Below, piece after piece: positions 28,859-38,825 of a DNA stretch of 64,000 bases (position 1 is the first letter of the stretch; each line of letters starts with the position of its first letter). The notes beneath the pieces are model-generated. The model had not been told where the DNA came from and made no database searches. It worked only from the letters and a program-made list of their open reading frames with translations. The stretch is from Leucobacter komagatae. Its GTDB lineage: Bacteria; Actinomycetota; Actinomycetes; Actinomycetales; Microbacteriaceae. The stretch covers positions 744,001 to 808,000 of the forward strand of contig NZ_VFON01000001.1 in assembly GCF_006716085.1 (NCBI RefSeq). The letters are read 5' to 3'. The translations under genes and the position numbers were made by a program.

Positions 28859-29857
28859 CTACGAGTCGCGGCCACGGAGCGCCACAAACGTAACGAACCG
28901 CTCCATCGCATATTCGGGGTCCCTGCTGCCGCCCTTGAGGCTCCACTCCGTCTCGGCGCCGAGATCGATCGCGCGCGCGAGGTCTTCCTCCCGCCACCCC
29001 CGGATGTCTTTGAGCGCCCTGTCGACCATCCACGGCGCCATGCCAAACTGCTTGGCGAGTTGTCCCGAGGAGCCGCGCGCGCCGAAGACCCGGGCCATGC
29101 CGCGGAGCTTCATGTTCAAGACTGCAAGGATCGGGATCGGCGAGGTGCCACCCAGCAGCGCCTGCCTGAGCAGCACGAGCGCATCGGCGCGCTTGCCCGC
29201 GACCGCGGCGTCGGCGACTTTGAACCCGCTCGCCTCGACACGACCCTCGGTCGCGCGGTTCACATCATCCTCGGTGATGTCTGCGCCGATGTCGGACACG
29301 AGCTGCGCACACGCGCCCGCGAGCTCGGTCACACTGCCCGACGAGTAGGCCGCGGCGAGCATGCGAACAGCCCCGGGCGTCGCGCGCGCCCTCAGTCGGC
29401 GAAACTCGCCCTGGGCGAAGGCCAGGCGATCCTGATCTTTCTTCAGCTCGGGGCACAGCACCTCGATCGCGCCCTGCGCCTTGCGCACCGCATCGAGTAG
29501 TGCCTTACCGCGCTGGCCGGTGGTGTGCCGCAGCACGAGCGTCGTGTCCTCTGCCGGCTCCGCGATATACCGCTTCGCGTCCTCGATAAACGCGTCGGAG
29601 CACTTCTCGACGCCGGTGACGCGAATGAGGCGCGGCTCCGCGAAGAGCGACGGGCTCGCAATCGTGAACAGCTCCCCCGCCCCGTAGCTCGCCGCGTCGA
29701 CGTCGTGGACCTCCAACTCGGCGTGCGCCTCACGAAGCAGCTCGCGGATGCGCTGCGACGCGCGGTCAGCGAAGAACTCTTCGGGGCCGCTCACCAGCAC
29801 CACGGGCGCAGGGGTGACGTCGGTCCATTCAACCTTGGAGATCTTTGCTGTAGCCAC
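28859..29857 (-). CDS. holA: DNA polymerase III subunit delta
   Basis: 332 residues. The N-terminus VVLVSGPEEFFADRA is the degenerate P-loop of HolA; FTIASPSLFAEPRLIRV and the C-terminal QLAKQFGMAPWMVDRALKDIRGW fit the clamp-loader delta fold. It opens the beta clamp as part of the loader. GTG at 29857 is preceded by TAGTCT at 6 nt, a leaderless arrangement. In most actinobacteria comEC lies directly upstream; here an iron-uptake set separates them. Confidence 0.93.
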   Translation of the reverse strand: MATAKISKVEWTDVTPAPVVLVSGPEEFFADRASQRIRELLREAHAELEVHDVDAASYGAGELFTIASPSLFAEPRLIRVTGVEKCSDAFIEDAKRYIAEPAEDTTLVLRHTTGQRGKALLDAVRKAQGAIEVLCPELKKDQDRLAFAQGEFRRLRARATPGAVRMLAAAYSSGSVTELAGACAQLVSDIGADITEDDVNRATEGRVEASGFKVADAAVAGKRADALVLLRQALLGGTSPIPILAVLNMKLRGMARVFGARGSSGQLAKQFGMAPWMVDRALKDIRGWREEDLARAIDLGAETEWSLKGGSRDPEYAMERFVTFVALRGRDS

Positions 29858-29934
29858 GCACCCAGACTACCGGCAGCCACCGACACTCAGCAGGCGCTCA
29901 GCCGCAACCACCCACACCACGCCATACGTCTGAC

Positions 29935-29953
29935 TAAGGTAAGGTAGACCTAA
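29935..29953. promoter_or_regulatory. DtxR/IdeR-type iron box
   Basis: 19 bp that match 16 of 19 positions of the DtxR/IdeR consensus TWAGGTWAGSCTWACCTWA. It ends 26 bp before the AraC gene. With Fe2+ the repressor would close the promoter, so the siderophore uptake genes should be induced by iron lack. Confidence 0.8.
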
Positions 29954-29979
29954 CATCTGATGAATTCACGAGGTACGTA

Positions 29980-30762
29980 ATGACTCTGCTCGACGTTCGC
30001 CCGGCCGCGATCGCGAATGACCGTCTCGTCGCCGAGCCATACCTGCTCCGCACCAAGATCCACGTTCCGCTGCACGCAACACAGTGGCCGTCGCACGAGC
30101 ATCCCGAACACGAACTGCTGTGGACGGACCGTGGCGTCGTCACGATGCACACCGACGGCAAGCAGTGGACGGTTGCGCCGGGCGTCGGCCTCTGGATTCC
30201 CGCGGGAGTTCCGCACGAGGGCTCCTCCCGAGAAAGCACCGAGGTGCGCGCGACCTACTTCGCCCCGGCGTCGTGGTCGAAACCGTGGGACCGGCCGGTC
30301 GCGGTCACTGTTCGCCCGGCCGTGAGAGAGCTCCTCGTGCACCTCTCGCGTTCAAACATGTCAGAAGAAGAGCGCATCAGGGCGCAGCAAGTGTGTATCG
30401 ACATGCTCGAGCTTGCGGATGCCGTCAGGCTCGACATCCCGATCCCTGAAGACGGCCGACTCGCGCTGCTCGTCGAGTTGATCCTCAGCGACCCCGCCGA
30501 TGACCGCTCACTCGAGCAGTGGGCATCGATGCTCAACATGACCTCCCGCACGCTCACCCGCGCGTTCAGCGCCGAGGTCGCGATGAGCTTTGCCCAGTGG
30601 CGGCGGCTCGTACGGATGCGCGCCGCTCTCGGGTTCCTCTCGGAGGGGTTGAGTGTGAAGGTCGTCGCCCGCAAGGTGGGCTACAGCACCACGAGCGCGT
30701 TCGTGACCGCGTTCAGAAAGACAGTGGGCTGCACCCCGGGCGAGCTGAGCACACGGCTGTAG
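29980..30762 (+). CDS. AraC family regulator, cupin sensor
   Basis: 260 residues. An N-terminal cupin (HEHPEHELLWTDRGVVTMHT and WIPAGVPHEG) and a C-terminal double HTH (RSLEQWASMLNMTSRTLTRAF and VVARKVGYSTTSAFVTAFRKTVGCTPGE). Such regulators beside FecCD transporters often activate uptake when the ferric siderophore is bound. GAGGT lies 7 nt before the ATG. Confidence 0.88.
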   Translation: MTLLDVRPAAIANDRLVAEPYLLRTKIHVPLHATQWPSHEHPEHELLWTDRGVVTMHTDGKQWTVAPGVGLWIPAGVPHEGSSRESTEVRATYFAPASWSKPWDRPVAVTVRPAVRELLVHLSRSNMSEEERIRAQQVCIDMLELADAVRLDIPIPEDGRLALLVELILSDPADDRSLEQWASMLNMTSRTLTRAFSAEVAMSFAQWRRLVRMRAALGFLSEGLSVKVVARKVGYSTTSAFVTAFRKTVGCTPGELSTRL

Positions 30763-30932
30763 GCGGGCAGCCCTGCGCGTCAGCACGCACGACGCTGTAC
30801 AGCACGCCTCCTGCGGAACAGCACGCGCTGTCCGGAACGGAACACGTCCTGTCTCCAACCGGCAGCGGCGCGTTCATAGGCTCGAGATCGTCCGCAGAAC
30901 GCTAGAAGGCAAGAAGGCTAGACACCCTCAAG

Positions 30933-30965
<33 letters not shown>

Positions 30966-30989
30966 ACCGCCAGGAGCACATCCGCAAGC

Positions 30990-32042
30990 ATGACCTCTCG
31001 CACGTCACAGGCGCAGCCCGTACGCCAAACACAAGGGCTCGCACGAACCAACGCCGCGCGCTCCCTCACGCTCCTAGGGTGCGTCGCGGCTCTCGCCCTC
31101 GTAGCGCTCCTCAGCATCGTCATCGGCTCACGTGAAATCCCGGTGAGCGTTGTCTGGGACGCGATCGTCGCGCCCGGTTCGGTCGAGGACCACTTCGTGA
31201 TTCGCGACCTCCGGCTTCCCCGCACCGTCGTCGCCATCGTCGTCGCCGCTGCGCTCGGCGTGGCTGGCGCCCTCATACAGGCGCTCACCCGGAACCCGCT
31301 CGCAGACCCCGGCATCCTCGGGGTCAACGCGGGTGCGTCCTTCGCGGTAGCGATCGGGGTTGGGGCGTTCGGCGTGTCAACAATCACCGGCTACATTTGG
31401 TTTGCGTTCGCGGGCGCCTTGCTCGTCACGGTCGCCGTCTACGCGATTGGTTCCGCTGGCCGCGGCGGTGCCGACCCACTCAGACTCGTCCTCGCCGGCG
31501 TGGCGCTCAGCGCGGCACTCAGCGGGCTCACGACCGCGCTCACGCTGCTCGACCCGCAGGCCTTCGACAAGATGCGCGGCTGGGGCGCCGGCACCGTCGT
31601 CGGGCGGGGCTTCGATGTGATCGCCCCGGTGCTCCCGTTCCTCGCCGTTGGGATCGTGATCGGGATCCTCATGGCGCGCCCACTCAACGCGATCGCGCTC
31701 GGCGAAGATCTCGCCGCCGCGCTCGGCGCGAACGTGCTCCGCACCAGGATCCTCGTCATCATCGCCGTGACCCTGCTCGCGGGCGGAGCAACCGCGCTCG
31801 CCGGCCCCATCGGCTTCATCGGGCTCATGGTGCCGCACGTTGCGCGCTGGATCGTCGGGCCAGATCAGCGGTGGATCATCGCGTACACCATTGTGCTCGC
31901 CCCAATTTTGCTCCTCGTGGCGGACATTGCTGGTCGCCTGATTATGCGCCCCGCGGAGGTGCCCGTCGGCATCGTGACGGCCTTTGTCGGTGCGCCCGTG
32001 CTGATTGTGCTGATTCGCAGAAGAAAGCTGAGTGCGCTGTGA
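30990..32042 (+). CDS. Iron-siderophore ABC transporter permease (FecCD) 1
   Basis: 350 residues with about nine to ten membrane helices. FecCD signatures are RDLRLPRTVVAIVVAAALGVAGALIQALTRNPLADPGILGVNAGAS and GPIGFIGLMVPHVARWIVGPD. It forms a heterodimer with the next gene, which overlaps by 4 bp (GTGA). Confidence 0.95.
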   Translation: MTSRTSQAQPVRQTQGLARTNAARSLTLLGCVAALALVALLSIVIGSREIPVSVVWDAIVAPGSVEDHFVIRDLRLPRTVVAIVVAAALGVAGALIQALTRNPLADPGILGVNAGASFAVAIGVGAFGVSTITGYIWFAFAGALLVTVAVYAIGSAGRGGADPLRLVLAGVALSAALSGLTTALTLLDPQAFDKMRGWGAGTVVGRGFDVIAPVLPFLAVGIVIGILMARPLNAIALGEDLAAALGANVLRTRILVIIAVTLLAGGATALAGPIGFIGLMVPHVARWIVGPDQRWIIAYTIVLAPILLLVADIAGRLIMRPAEVPVGIVTAFVGAPVLIVLIRRRKLSAL

Positions 32043-33124
32043 CCGCTCCCGCCTCATCCCCAGTCCCGCCGTCGCCGCGCGCGACAGTGGATTTCGGTCG
32101 CAAGGTCAAGCGAGTCAGTATCGGACGCGCGCGGCTTCGCATCGATGTTCGCCACCTGACAGTCTGCGCGCTCGTGCTGCTCGCAGGGGTCGCGATCGGT
32201 GTCGCCGCGCTCGCCAACGGCGAGTATCCGCTCACCCTCAGCCAGGTGTGGCACGCGATCGCATCGGGAGTGAATGACTTCACTCACACCGTCGTCGTCG
32301 AGTGGCGGATGCCTCGAGCACTCGCCGCGATCACGTTCGGCGCGGCGCTCGGGGCGAGCGGCGCGGTATTCCAGTCGCTCACACGCAACCCGCTCGCGAG
32401 CCCCGACATCCTCGGCTTCAGCGCAGGCGCGTACACCGGCGCCATCATCGTGATGATCGTGTTCCAAGGAACCTACATCGACGTCGCTATCGGGGCGTTC
32501 GTCGGCGGGCTCGCAAGCGCCGCCGTCGTCTACCTGCTTGCGTTCAAGGGCGGGGTGCAGGGGTTCAGGCTCATCATCGCGGGCATCGCGGTCTCGGCGA
32601 TGCTGAGCTCGCTCAACACCTGGCTGACGCTCACTGCCGACCTCGATACCGCGCTCGTCGCCGCGGTGTGGGGTGCCGGTTCGCTCAATGGGATGACCTG
32701 GAACCAGACGGGGCTTGGGAGCATCCTCGTCGTCCTGCTGCTTCTCGGGACGATTGCCTGTTCGCGCCCCCTCAGACAGTTGGAGCTCGGCGACGACGCC
32801 GCGAAGGCGCTCGGCGTGCGCGTCGAGCCGGCGCGGCTCGGGCTCATGCTCGTCTCGGTCGCCCTCATCGCCGTGGTCACCGCGGCGGCCGGGCCGATCT
32901 CGTTCGTCGCGCTGGCGGCCCCGCAGATTGCTCGCAGGCTTACGCGGTCGGCAGGCGTCTCGGTCGTCGCGTCGGCTGCGATGGGGGCCCTGCTGCTCTC
33001 GGCATCAGACTTCATCGCGCTCCATGCCCTCCCCACGATGCTCCCCGTCGGCACCGTCACCGTCGTGCTCGGCGGTGGGTACCTTATTTGGCTGCTCGTG
33101 CACGAGGCAAGGCGCAGGCTCTAG
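32039..33124 (+). CDS. Iron-siderophore ABC transporter permease (FecCD) 2
   Basis: 361 residues from GTG at 32039. An N-terminal cytoplasmic stretch of about 35 residues is followed by the multi-helix FecCD domain with EWRMPRALAAITFGAALGASGAVFQSLTRNPLASPDILGFSAGA and GPISFVALAAPQIARRL. The open frame extends upstream in another gene's shadow, but the GTGA overlap with permease 1 fixes the start. Confidence 0.94.
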   Translation: MTAPASSPVPPSPRATVDFGRKVKRVSIGRARLRIDVRHLTVCALVLLAGVAIGVAALANGEYPLTLSQVWHAIASGVNDFTHTVVVEWRMPRALAAITFGAALGASGAVFQSLTRNPLASPDILGFSAGAYTGAIIVMIVFQGTYIDVAIGAFVGGLASAAVVYLLAFKGGVQGFRLIIAGIAVSAMLSSLNTWLTLTADLDTALVAAVWGAGSLNGMTWNQTGLGSILVVLLLLGTIACSRPLRQLELGDDAAKALGVRVEPARLGLMLVSVALIAVVTAAAGPISFVALAAPQIARRLTRSAGVSVVASAAMGALLLSASDFIALHALPTMLPVGTVTVVLGGGYLIWLLVHEARRRL

Positions 33125-33207
33125 GGGCCGTGCTCGCTCAGCCCGGCCGTCGCGCTCATCTATACGCCCTGGCAAAACCCCAATCACAACCAACACGAAA
33201 GTGCACC

Positions 33208-34089
33208 ATGCTTGAGAATGAGAACACCGCGACCGCGCTTCGGGTGGAAAACGCGACGATTGGATACGACCAGAAGACGATCTCTTCGGAGCTGTCTGTC
33301 GAAATTCCTGACGGCTCGTTCACGGTGATCGTCGGCCCCAACGCGTGCGGCAAGTCGACGCTGTTGCGGGCACTCTCGCGCCTCATTCGCCCTTCGGCGG
33401 GGCAGGTGCTACTCGACGGCAAAAGCATCTCGTCGTACCGCGCGAAGGAGGTCGCAACGCGACTCGGTCTCCTCCCACAAACGTCACTCGCTCCCGACGG
33501 CATTACGGTCGCAGACCTCGTGTCGCGCGGCCGCTACCCGCACCAGGGCCTCATCCGCCAGTGGACAGCTGCCGACGAACAGGCCGTTCTCAGCGCTATG
33601 GAAGCGACGGGCGTCACCGAGCTCTCACCGAGCCTCGTCGACGAGCTCTCGGGAGGCCAGCGCCAGCGGGTGTGGGTCGCCATGGTCCTCGCTCAGGAGA
33701 CCCCGCTCCTGCTGCTCGACGAGCCGACGACCTTCCTCGACATCGCGCACCAGATCGAGCTACTCGAGCTCTTCACTGATTTGAACCTCGCTGGCAACAC
33801 GCTCGTTGCGGTGCTGCACGACCTCAATCAGGCGGCCCGCTACGGCACCCACCTCATCGCGATGAAAGACGGCCGCATCGTCGCGCAGGGCTCGCCGGAG
33901 GAGGTCGTCACCGAGGAGATTGTGTCAGAGGTGTTTGGGCTGGCCTGCCGCGTCGTGCCCGACCCAGTCGCGGGAACGCCAACGGTCGTGCCGCTCGGGC
34001 GCGACCGCTCGGCCGCCGGCCGAACGCGTCCTGAACGCGATGCGGCTCGTCCCCCTCGCGAACCGCAGCCTGAATACCGTGGTTTGTAG
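33208..34089 (+). CDS. Iron-siderophore ABC transporter ATP-binding protein
   Basis: 293 residues from ATG at 33208. Walker A GPNACGKST near residue 45, signature LSGGQRQRVWVAMVLAQE near 150, Walker B LLLLDEPTTFLD near 172. A FepC-type ATPase for the two permeases. The tail after residue 260 is Arg/Pro-rich and variable. No clear Shine-Dalgarno is seen before the ATG. Confidence 0.94.
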   Translation: MLENENTATALRVENATIGYDQKTISSELSVEIPDGSFTVIVGPNACGKSTLLRALSRLIRPSAGQVLLDGKSISSYRAKEVATRLGLLPQTSLAPDGITVADLVSRGRYPHQGLIRQWTAADEQAVLSAMEATGVTELSPSLVDELSGGQRQRVWVAMVLAQETPLLLLDEPTTFLDIAHQIELLELFTDLNLAGNTLVAVLHDLNQAARYGTHLIAMKDGRIVAQGSPEEVVTEEIVSEVFGLACRVVPDPVAGTPTVVPLGRDRSAAGRTRPERDAARPPREPQPEYRGL

Positions 34090-34183
34090 GCCTCCGGGCT
34101 CTGTTTTGCCCCAGGCTCATTTCACTCAGGCTCATCTCACCCAGGCCCGATTTTCCGGGCTCACGCTTCCCGCAAGGACACAC

Positions 34184-35215
34184 ATGCCACTCCCAACCTC
34201 ATCCGCTTCCCGAGCAGCCGGCCGCCCATCACTGCTGCGTCGTTCGCTCGCCGCACTCGCGGCCACCGTCACCGTGGGGCTTCTCGCCGGCTGCGCGAGC
34301 GGCGGCGCCCCCTCCGCGGGCGACGACGCGGGGGCTGCGTCAGAAACCATCAGCTTCGAGTACGAGGGCTATGCAGCCGAGATCCCCGATGACCCCAAGC
34401 GAGTCGTCGTGCTCGACAGCCGGGCCGGCCTCGAGATGGCGCTGCTCGCTGACTACCCGCTCGTAGCGACCGCGTACGGGATGGACAGCCCGCTCTCGCC
34501 GCTCATCGACGACGACGTTGCGCATCTCAAGAACACCGCGTTCGACCTGAACCGCGAGGAGATCGCCTCCTACAACCCCGATCTCATCGTCGTCGGCATC
34601 GGCTGGTGGAACTTCTACGAGGGCGAAGACTTCAAGCTTGGCGACATCGCCCCGGTGCTCGCGGTGAATGACGGTCTGGACGTCGAGGGCGCTTCAGCTG
34701 ACAACCCGTTCCAGGCGATGACGGCACAGCTCAGCCTGCTCGGCCGCGAAGACAAGGCCGAAGAGGCCATCGCAGGGTACGAGAAGGCCGTCGCGGATGC
34801 CCGTGAGCGTATCGGGTCATACACCGACGGCAAGGTGGCATCGGTCATCCACTCCCCCGTTGACAACTTCACGGTGATCTCGGACGACTCGGTGTACCAG
34901 ACTGTCCTGCCAGCCCTCGGCATGACGATCCTCGACAACGAAGAGATCTCGGCTGCGCCCGCGAACCCGAACGGGGCCGGGCACATGCTGAGCTACGAGA
35001 ACGCCGTGAGCGCCCTCGGCGCCGCTGACATTCTCTTCGTCTACAAGGCGGATGTTGCCGCTGACCTCGACCCGCTGCTTAAGCGCGTCCCCGCAGTCGA
35101 GCGCGGCAACTGGATCGACGGCAACCTAGCCCAGCGCTTCGGCTTCGCGCTCACGTACACCAGCTTCGTGAATGACGTCGCTGACGCAGTCGAGGGGTTC
35201 AAGGACTTCTCCTAG
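34184..35215 (+). CDS. Iron-siderophore substrate-binding lipoprotein
   Basis: 343 residues. Lipoprotein signal with lipobox LLAGC near residue 33 (twin Arg before the hydrophobic core: RRSLAALAATVTVGLLAGC). The class III binding fold is marked by PKRVVVLDSRAGLEMALLADYPLVATAYGM and NPDLIVVGIGWWNF. AAGGA lies 5 nt before the ATG. Just upstream, two related stretches with CTCAGGCTCATYTCAC-like units occur (34120-34145). A bidirectional terminator follows. Confidence 0.94.
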   Translation: MPLPTSSASRAAGRPSLLRRSLAALAATVTVGLLAGCASGGAPSAGDDAGAASETISFEYEGYAAEIPDDPKRVVVLDSRAGLEMALLADYPLVATAYGMDSPLSPLIDDDVAHLKNTAFDLNREEIASYNPDLIVVGIGWWNFYEGEDFKLGDIAPVLAVNDGLDVEGASADNPFQAMTAQLSLLGREDKAEEAIAGYEKAVADARERIGSYTDGKVASVIHSPVDNFTVISDDSVYQTVLPALGMTILDNEEISAAPANPNGAGHMLSYENAVSALGAADILFVYKADVAADLDPLLKRVPAVERGNWIDGNLAQRFGFALTYTSFVNDVADAVEGFKDFS

Positions 35216-35260
35216 GTTCCCGCGCGCTCGTTCGCGCGGCCGCTCCCTCAGTGGAGCAGG

Positions 35261-35298
35261 CGCCCCGGTCAGGTGAGGGGGTTCACCTGACCGGGGCG
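35261..35298. terminator. Bidirectional terminator, 16-bp perfect stem
   Basis: CGCCCCGGTCAGGTGA (35261-35276) and its exact complement (35283-35298), with a 6-nt loop. It lies between the convergent lipoprotein gene and comEC; the comEC stop codon is inside the right arm. Confidence 0.85.
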
Positions 35299-37082
35299 TT
35301 CGCGTCTGCAATGTGCCTCGTCGTCATCGCGCCTGCGACGCGCCCCGTCGATATTGCGAGCCCCCTACGCCCCGTCGCCCTTACGACTGTCGACCGCTCG
35401 CCCGCGGCCCATGGCTCCGGAGCCCCGCCCCGGATGCTGACGGCAATCGACCCTAGTTCGTCGGTTCGCAACACACGCGTGCCCGCAGCTTCCAGGCGCC
35501 CAACCAGCGCGGCGTTCGGGTGCCCGTAGCGGTTCCCCTCCCCTACAGACACCAGAGCGATCGCAGAGCCAAGCCGCTCATAGAACCCGTCAAGCTGGTT
35601 CTTCGAGCCATGGTGGGCGACTTTCACGATGTCGGCGCGAATGGCCGGGCCCTTCGCCGAGGCTTCAAGATCTTCGAGCTGTCGCTGCTCGTCGGCGCCG
35701 GTGTCACCAAGCAGCAGAACCGTGTGCCCCGCGACCTCGGCGGAGACGACCAGGCTTGTGGCATTGGCATCGCGGTAGCTCGAGCGCTCCGGCGGGCCGA
35801 GAACCCGCCAACTCAAGCCGCCTGAGCTCCCGTTCATGCCGCGATAACCTTCGCTTGCTGGCACGCCAAGTCTGCTCAGTCGCTCACGAAGCTGCGCCTC
35901 CCCGGCCTTACCCACGTCGTCGACGCTCTCTTTCGGGAGGATCGCCCGATCCACTCTTCCAACGAGCGCTTCCAGGGCGCCGGTGTGATCCCAATGGTTG
36001 TGGGTAAGCACGAGCAAGCTGATGCGATCCACTCCAAACAGGTCGAGACAGGCGACGAGGCTCTCCTCGTCGTCGCCAGTGTCGATGAGCATGACGTCGC
36101 CAGGCGAGCCGGGGTCGCGGAGCATCACCGCGTCGCCCTGGCCGACGTCGCAGGCCACGACGACCCAGTCGTGTGGCGTCCCGAGACGGACGGTACCCGG
36201 CACGACAGCGGTGACACCGAGTATCAGGCCCGCGCCTGCCGCCATGAGCGTTCGCGCGACGCCGAGTAGACCGCGCGACGGCACCGCGATACGTACCCAG
36301 CTCGTGCCTCCGCGGCGTGCGCCGCGCAGTCTTCCCCGGGCCAACCCGGCGCGCCGGCCAAGAACGATGGCGCCGCCAATAAGCGCGAGTGCAAGGCTGA
36401 GGCTGAGCGCGCCTCTCCAGCCTTCAGGCCAAAACAGGCGCGCGCCGGGGAGGCTGACGCCCACGTTCCCCGCGGCCGCAATCCACCGCGCCGGCCACAC
36501 TGCGAGCTCCACGAGCACGCTACCAAGCTTCCCGCAGAGCGGGAGCACAACGAGCGCGGCGAGCCCGAGGCCTGTCCCGACCGGGGCGGCGGGCGAAGCC
36601 AAGACGTTCGCGACGACGCCTCCAAGTGAGAGACCCGGCTGCAGGAGTAGCAAGAGCGGGGCGCAGCTCAGCTGGGCGGCGGCCGCTACGGCAAGCGGCA
36701 GAGCGAGCGCAGGCGGCAGCCGCAGCCGTAGTCGCAGCCGATCGGTGACCGGCGACGCGGCCAGGAGAATACCGAGAGTCGCGCTCACCGAGAGTGCAAA
36801 CCCAGGTTGGATCGCTTGCCAGGGGTCGGCCCACAAGAGCACCAGCGTCGCAGCTCCGAGCGCAGGCAGCGCGTGACCCGCTCTGCCCCCGAAACGCGAG
36901 ACGAGCAGCACGGCTGCCATGATTGCGGCGCGCTGCACGCTCGGGTCGGGGCCAACCACGAGCACGAACCCACCCAGCGCCAGTACTGAAACCGCAGCGC
37001 GGGTTCTTCGGCCGCCCCCGGCCGCCCGGACCGCCGCGTTCATCGCGGCGATGACAAGCGCGCAGTTCGAACCAGCTATCAT
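35283..37082 (-). pseudogene. comEC: comEC, 5'-truncated by mobile element integration
   Basis: About 599 residues remain. They start at IAGSNCALVIAAM, which corresponds to the middle of the family signature (H.LAVSGSN.A), then the Competence helices and the C-terminal metallo-beta-lactamase domain with THNHWDHTGALEALVG. The usual N-terminus (first helices and the OB-like DUF4131 part, roughly 200 or more residues) is missing. At 37,083 the sequence changes to the serine integrase leader. The ATG at 37082 is accidental. DNA uptake by ComEC is probably lost unless the element excises. Confidence 0.85.
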
Positions 37083-37102
37083 TAGTACCAGAGGTGAGTG
37101 AT
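37071..37102. other. Left attachment junction (attL) of the integrative element
   Basis: The comEC coding sequence (GCGCAGTTCGAACCAGCT on the plus strand, ending near 37076) meets non-comEC sequence 20-30 bp before the integrase ATG. Large serine integrases often lie next to one att site. The exact core cannot be set without the right end or an empty site. Confidence 0.55.
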
Positions 37103-38749
37103 ATGGCTAGATCGTTAGTAGTGCGGGAATACCTTCGCGTCTCCAGGGACGACAAGAAGACGGGCAAGTCCCCCGACCAGCAGCACGAGGAGAATCTCGC
37201 GGCGTTCGCGCGCGAAGGCCTCGTGCCGCACGCCTCGGAGCCGTACCGCGACGTCGATCGAAGTGCGAGCCGCTACGCGCGCGGCGGACGCGAGGACTTC
37301 GAGCGGCTCGTCGCCGACCTGGAGGGCGGGACGTTCGACGCTGACGTGCTCGCGATCTGGGAGTCGTCGCGCGGCTCGCGCCGGGTGAGCGAGTGGTCCC
37401 GGCTGATCGAGCTCTGCGAAGATCGAGGGGTCAAGATCTGGGTCACGACGCACAGCAGGCTCTATGACCCTACGAACGCTCGCGACAGGCGATCGCTGCA
37501 CGAGGACGCCGTCGACGCCGAGTACGAGAGCGACAAGTCCTCCGAGCGCATCCGTCGCAACGTCCGCGACGCGGCGAAGGAGGGCAAGCCCCACGGCAAG
37601 AACGTCTACGGGTACCTCCGTGTTTACGATCCTCAGACGCGTGAGCTGGTGCGGATCGAGGAGCACCCGGAGCAGGCGCCGATCGTCAAAGAAGCCGCAC
37701 GCCGGGCGCTCGCGGGAGAGAGCATGTACTCGATCGCGAAGAGCTTCAACGAGCGGGGCATCGAGCCCCGTCGGCCCAAGCGCAAGGAGCACCGCATGCA
37801 CCACGGCTGGGACGGGGTGGCAATCAAGCAGATGCTCACGATGCACGCGTACGCAGGCAAGCGCCAGCACCGCGGTGAGATCGTGGGTGACGCCGTGTGG
37901 CCGGCTCTGATCGAGTACGACGATTGGGTGCGACTGCAGGCAGCGCTCTCTCCCGCCTCACGCAAGCGACCCGGAGCCTTCCGGGAGTTCAAGCACCTGC
38001 TCAGCGGGATCGCGTTCTGCGACGTCTGTGGCTCCTCGCTGCGCGTCGGGAAGCAGAACGCCGGGGGCAAGAGACTCGTGCCGGTGCTCGACGCGGATGG
38101 TTCTCCCGTGCTCGACGAGGCTGGCCAGCCGGTGAAGCAGGTGGCCATGAAGCAGCGCCTGGACAGGCAGATGCGGCCGATGTTCGATAAGCGCGGCGAA
38201 CCGATGATGGTGATCGACCGGCCGCACTACCTCACGTACATGTGCCAGGGACTGCCCGGCAGACCGGGCCCGGACGGGAAGAAGGGCTTCCACGTTGCGA
38301 TGAAGATGGAGTCGCTCGACCAGATCGTGACGGAGCTCGTGCTCGCACGTCTTGAGCGACCGGACTTCGTGGCGGCTGCTGCTGGAAGGGGTAGCGGCAA
38401 CGACGCCGAGCGCCGGGCTCTGCTCGACGAGATCGACGGGCACCGCGAGTGGCTGGAGCAGGTCAGGGAGCGGGCCGAGCGTGAGCGCAACCTGGACCTG
38501 CTGTTCGATCAGCAGGCACGGGTCGAGCCGAAGATCGAGGCGGCGCAGAAGCGGCTGGAGCAGCTCAGCGAGGTCGACCCCTGGGTCCTCAAAGTGGCGC
38601 GCGAGGGCGCCGTTCGCCAGGCGTGGGAGGAGATGGATCTCATCGAGCGCAGGCGCGTCATAGGCGCTGTGCTCGCCCCTCGTGTGAAGCGCGGTGCCCG
38701 CGGGCAGAAGGGTCTGCACCCTGAGCGTGTGGTGCCCGGCTGGAAGTAG
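37103..38749 (+). CDS. Large serine integrase
   Basis: 548 residues from ATG at 37103 (MARSLVVREYLRVSRDDKK); GAGGTGA precedes it by 5 nt. The catalytic domain has YLRVSRDD with the nucleophile Ser. The recombinase domain holds GYLRVYD and EGLPHGKN-like segments. The zinc ribbon begins ISGIAFCDVCGSSLRVGK (LLSGIAFCDVCGS here) near residue 305, and a coiled coil follows near 445-490. An unusual 35-residue stretch, VPVLDADGSPVLDEAGQPV onward, sits inside the zinc domain. It catalyses site-specific integration, here into comEC. Confidence 0.93.
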   Translation: MARSLVVREYLRVSRDDKKTGKSPDQQHEENLAAFAREGLVPHASEPYRDVDRSASRYARGGREDFERLVADLEGGTFDADVLAIWESSRGSRRVSEWSRLIELCEDRGVKIWVTTHSRLYDPTNARDRRSLHEDAVDAEYESDKSSERIRRNVRDAAKEGKPHGKNVYGYLRVYDPQTRELVRIEEHPEQAPIVKEAARRALAGESMYSIAKSFNERGIEPRRPKRKEHRMHHGWDGVAIKQMLTMHAYAGKRQHRGEIVGDAVWPALIEYDDWVRLQAALSPASRKRPGAFREFKHLLSGIAFCDVCGSSLRVGKQNAGGKRLVPVLDADGSPVLDEAGQPVKQVAMKQRLDRQMRPMFDKRGEPMMVIDRPHYLTYMCQGLPGRPGPDGKKGFHVAMKMESLDQIVTELVLARLERPDFVAAAAGRGSGNDAERRALLDEIDGHREWLEQVRERAERERNLDLLFDQQARVEPKIEAAQKRLEQLSEVDPWVLKVAREGAVRQAWEEMDLIERRRVIGAVLAPRVKRGARGQKGLHPERVVPGWK

Positions 38750-38789
38750 CCAGCAATAAAGCGCACTGCCGGAGCCGGCAAAAAGGTGA

Positions 38790-38825
38790 GGGCCGCTCCG
38801 TGGTGTCCGAGTCCTGGAGCGGCCC
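38790..38825. terminator. Hairpin after integrase gene
   Basis: GGGCCGCTCC (38790-38799) pairs with GGAGCGGCCC (38816-38825). No T-run follows. It probably ends or stabilises integrase transcripts. Confidence 0.6.
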
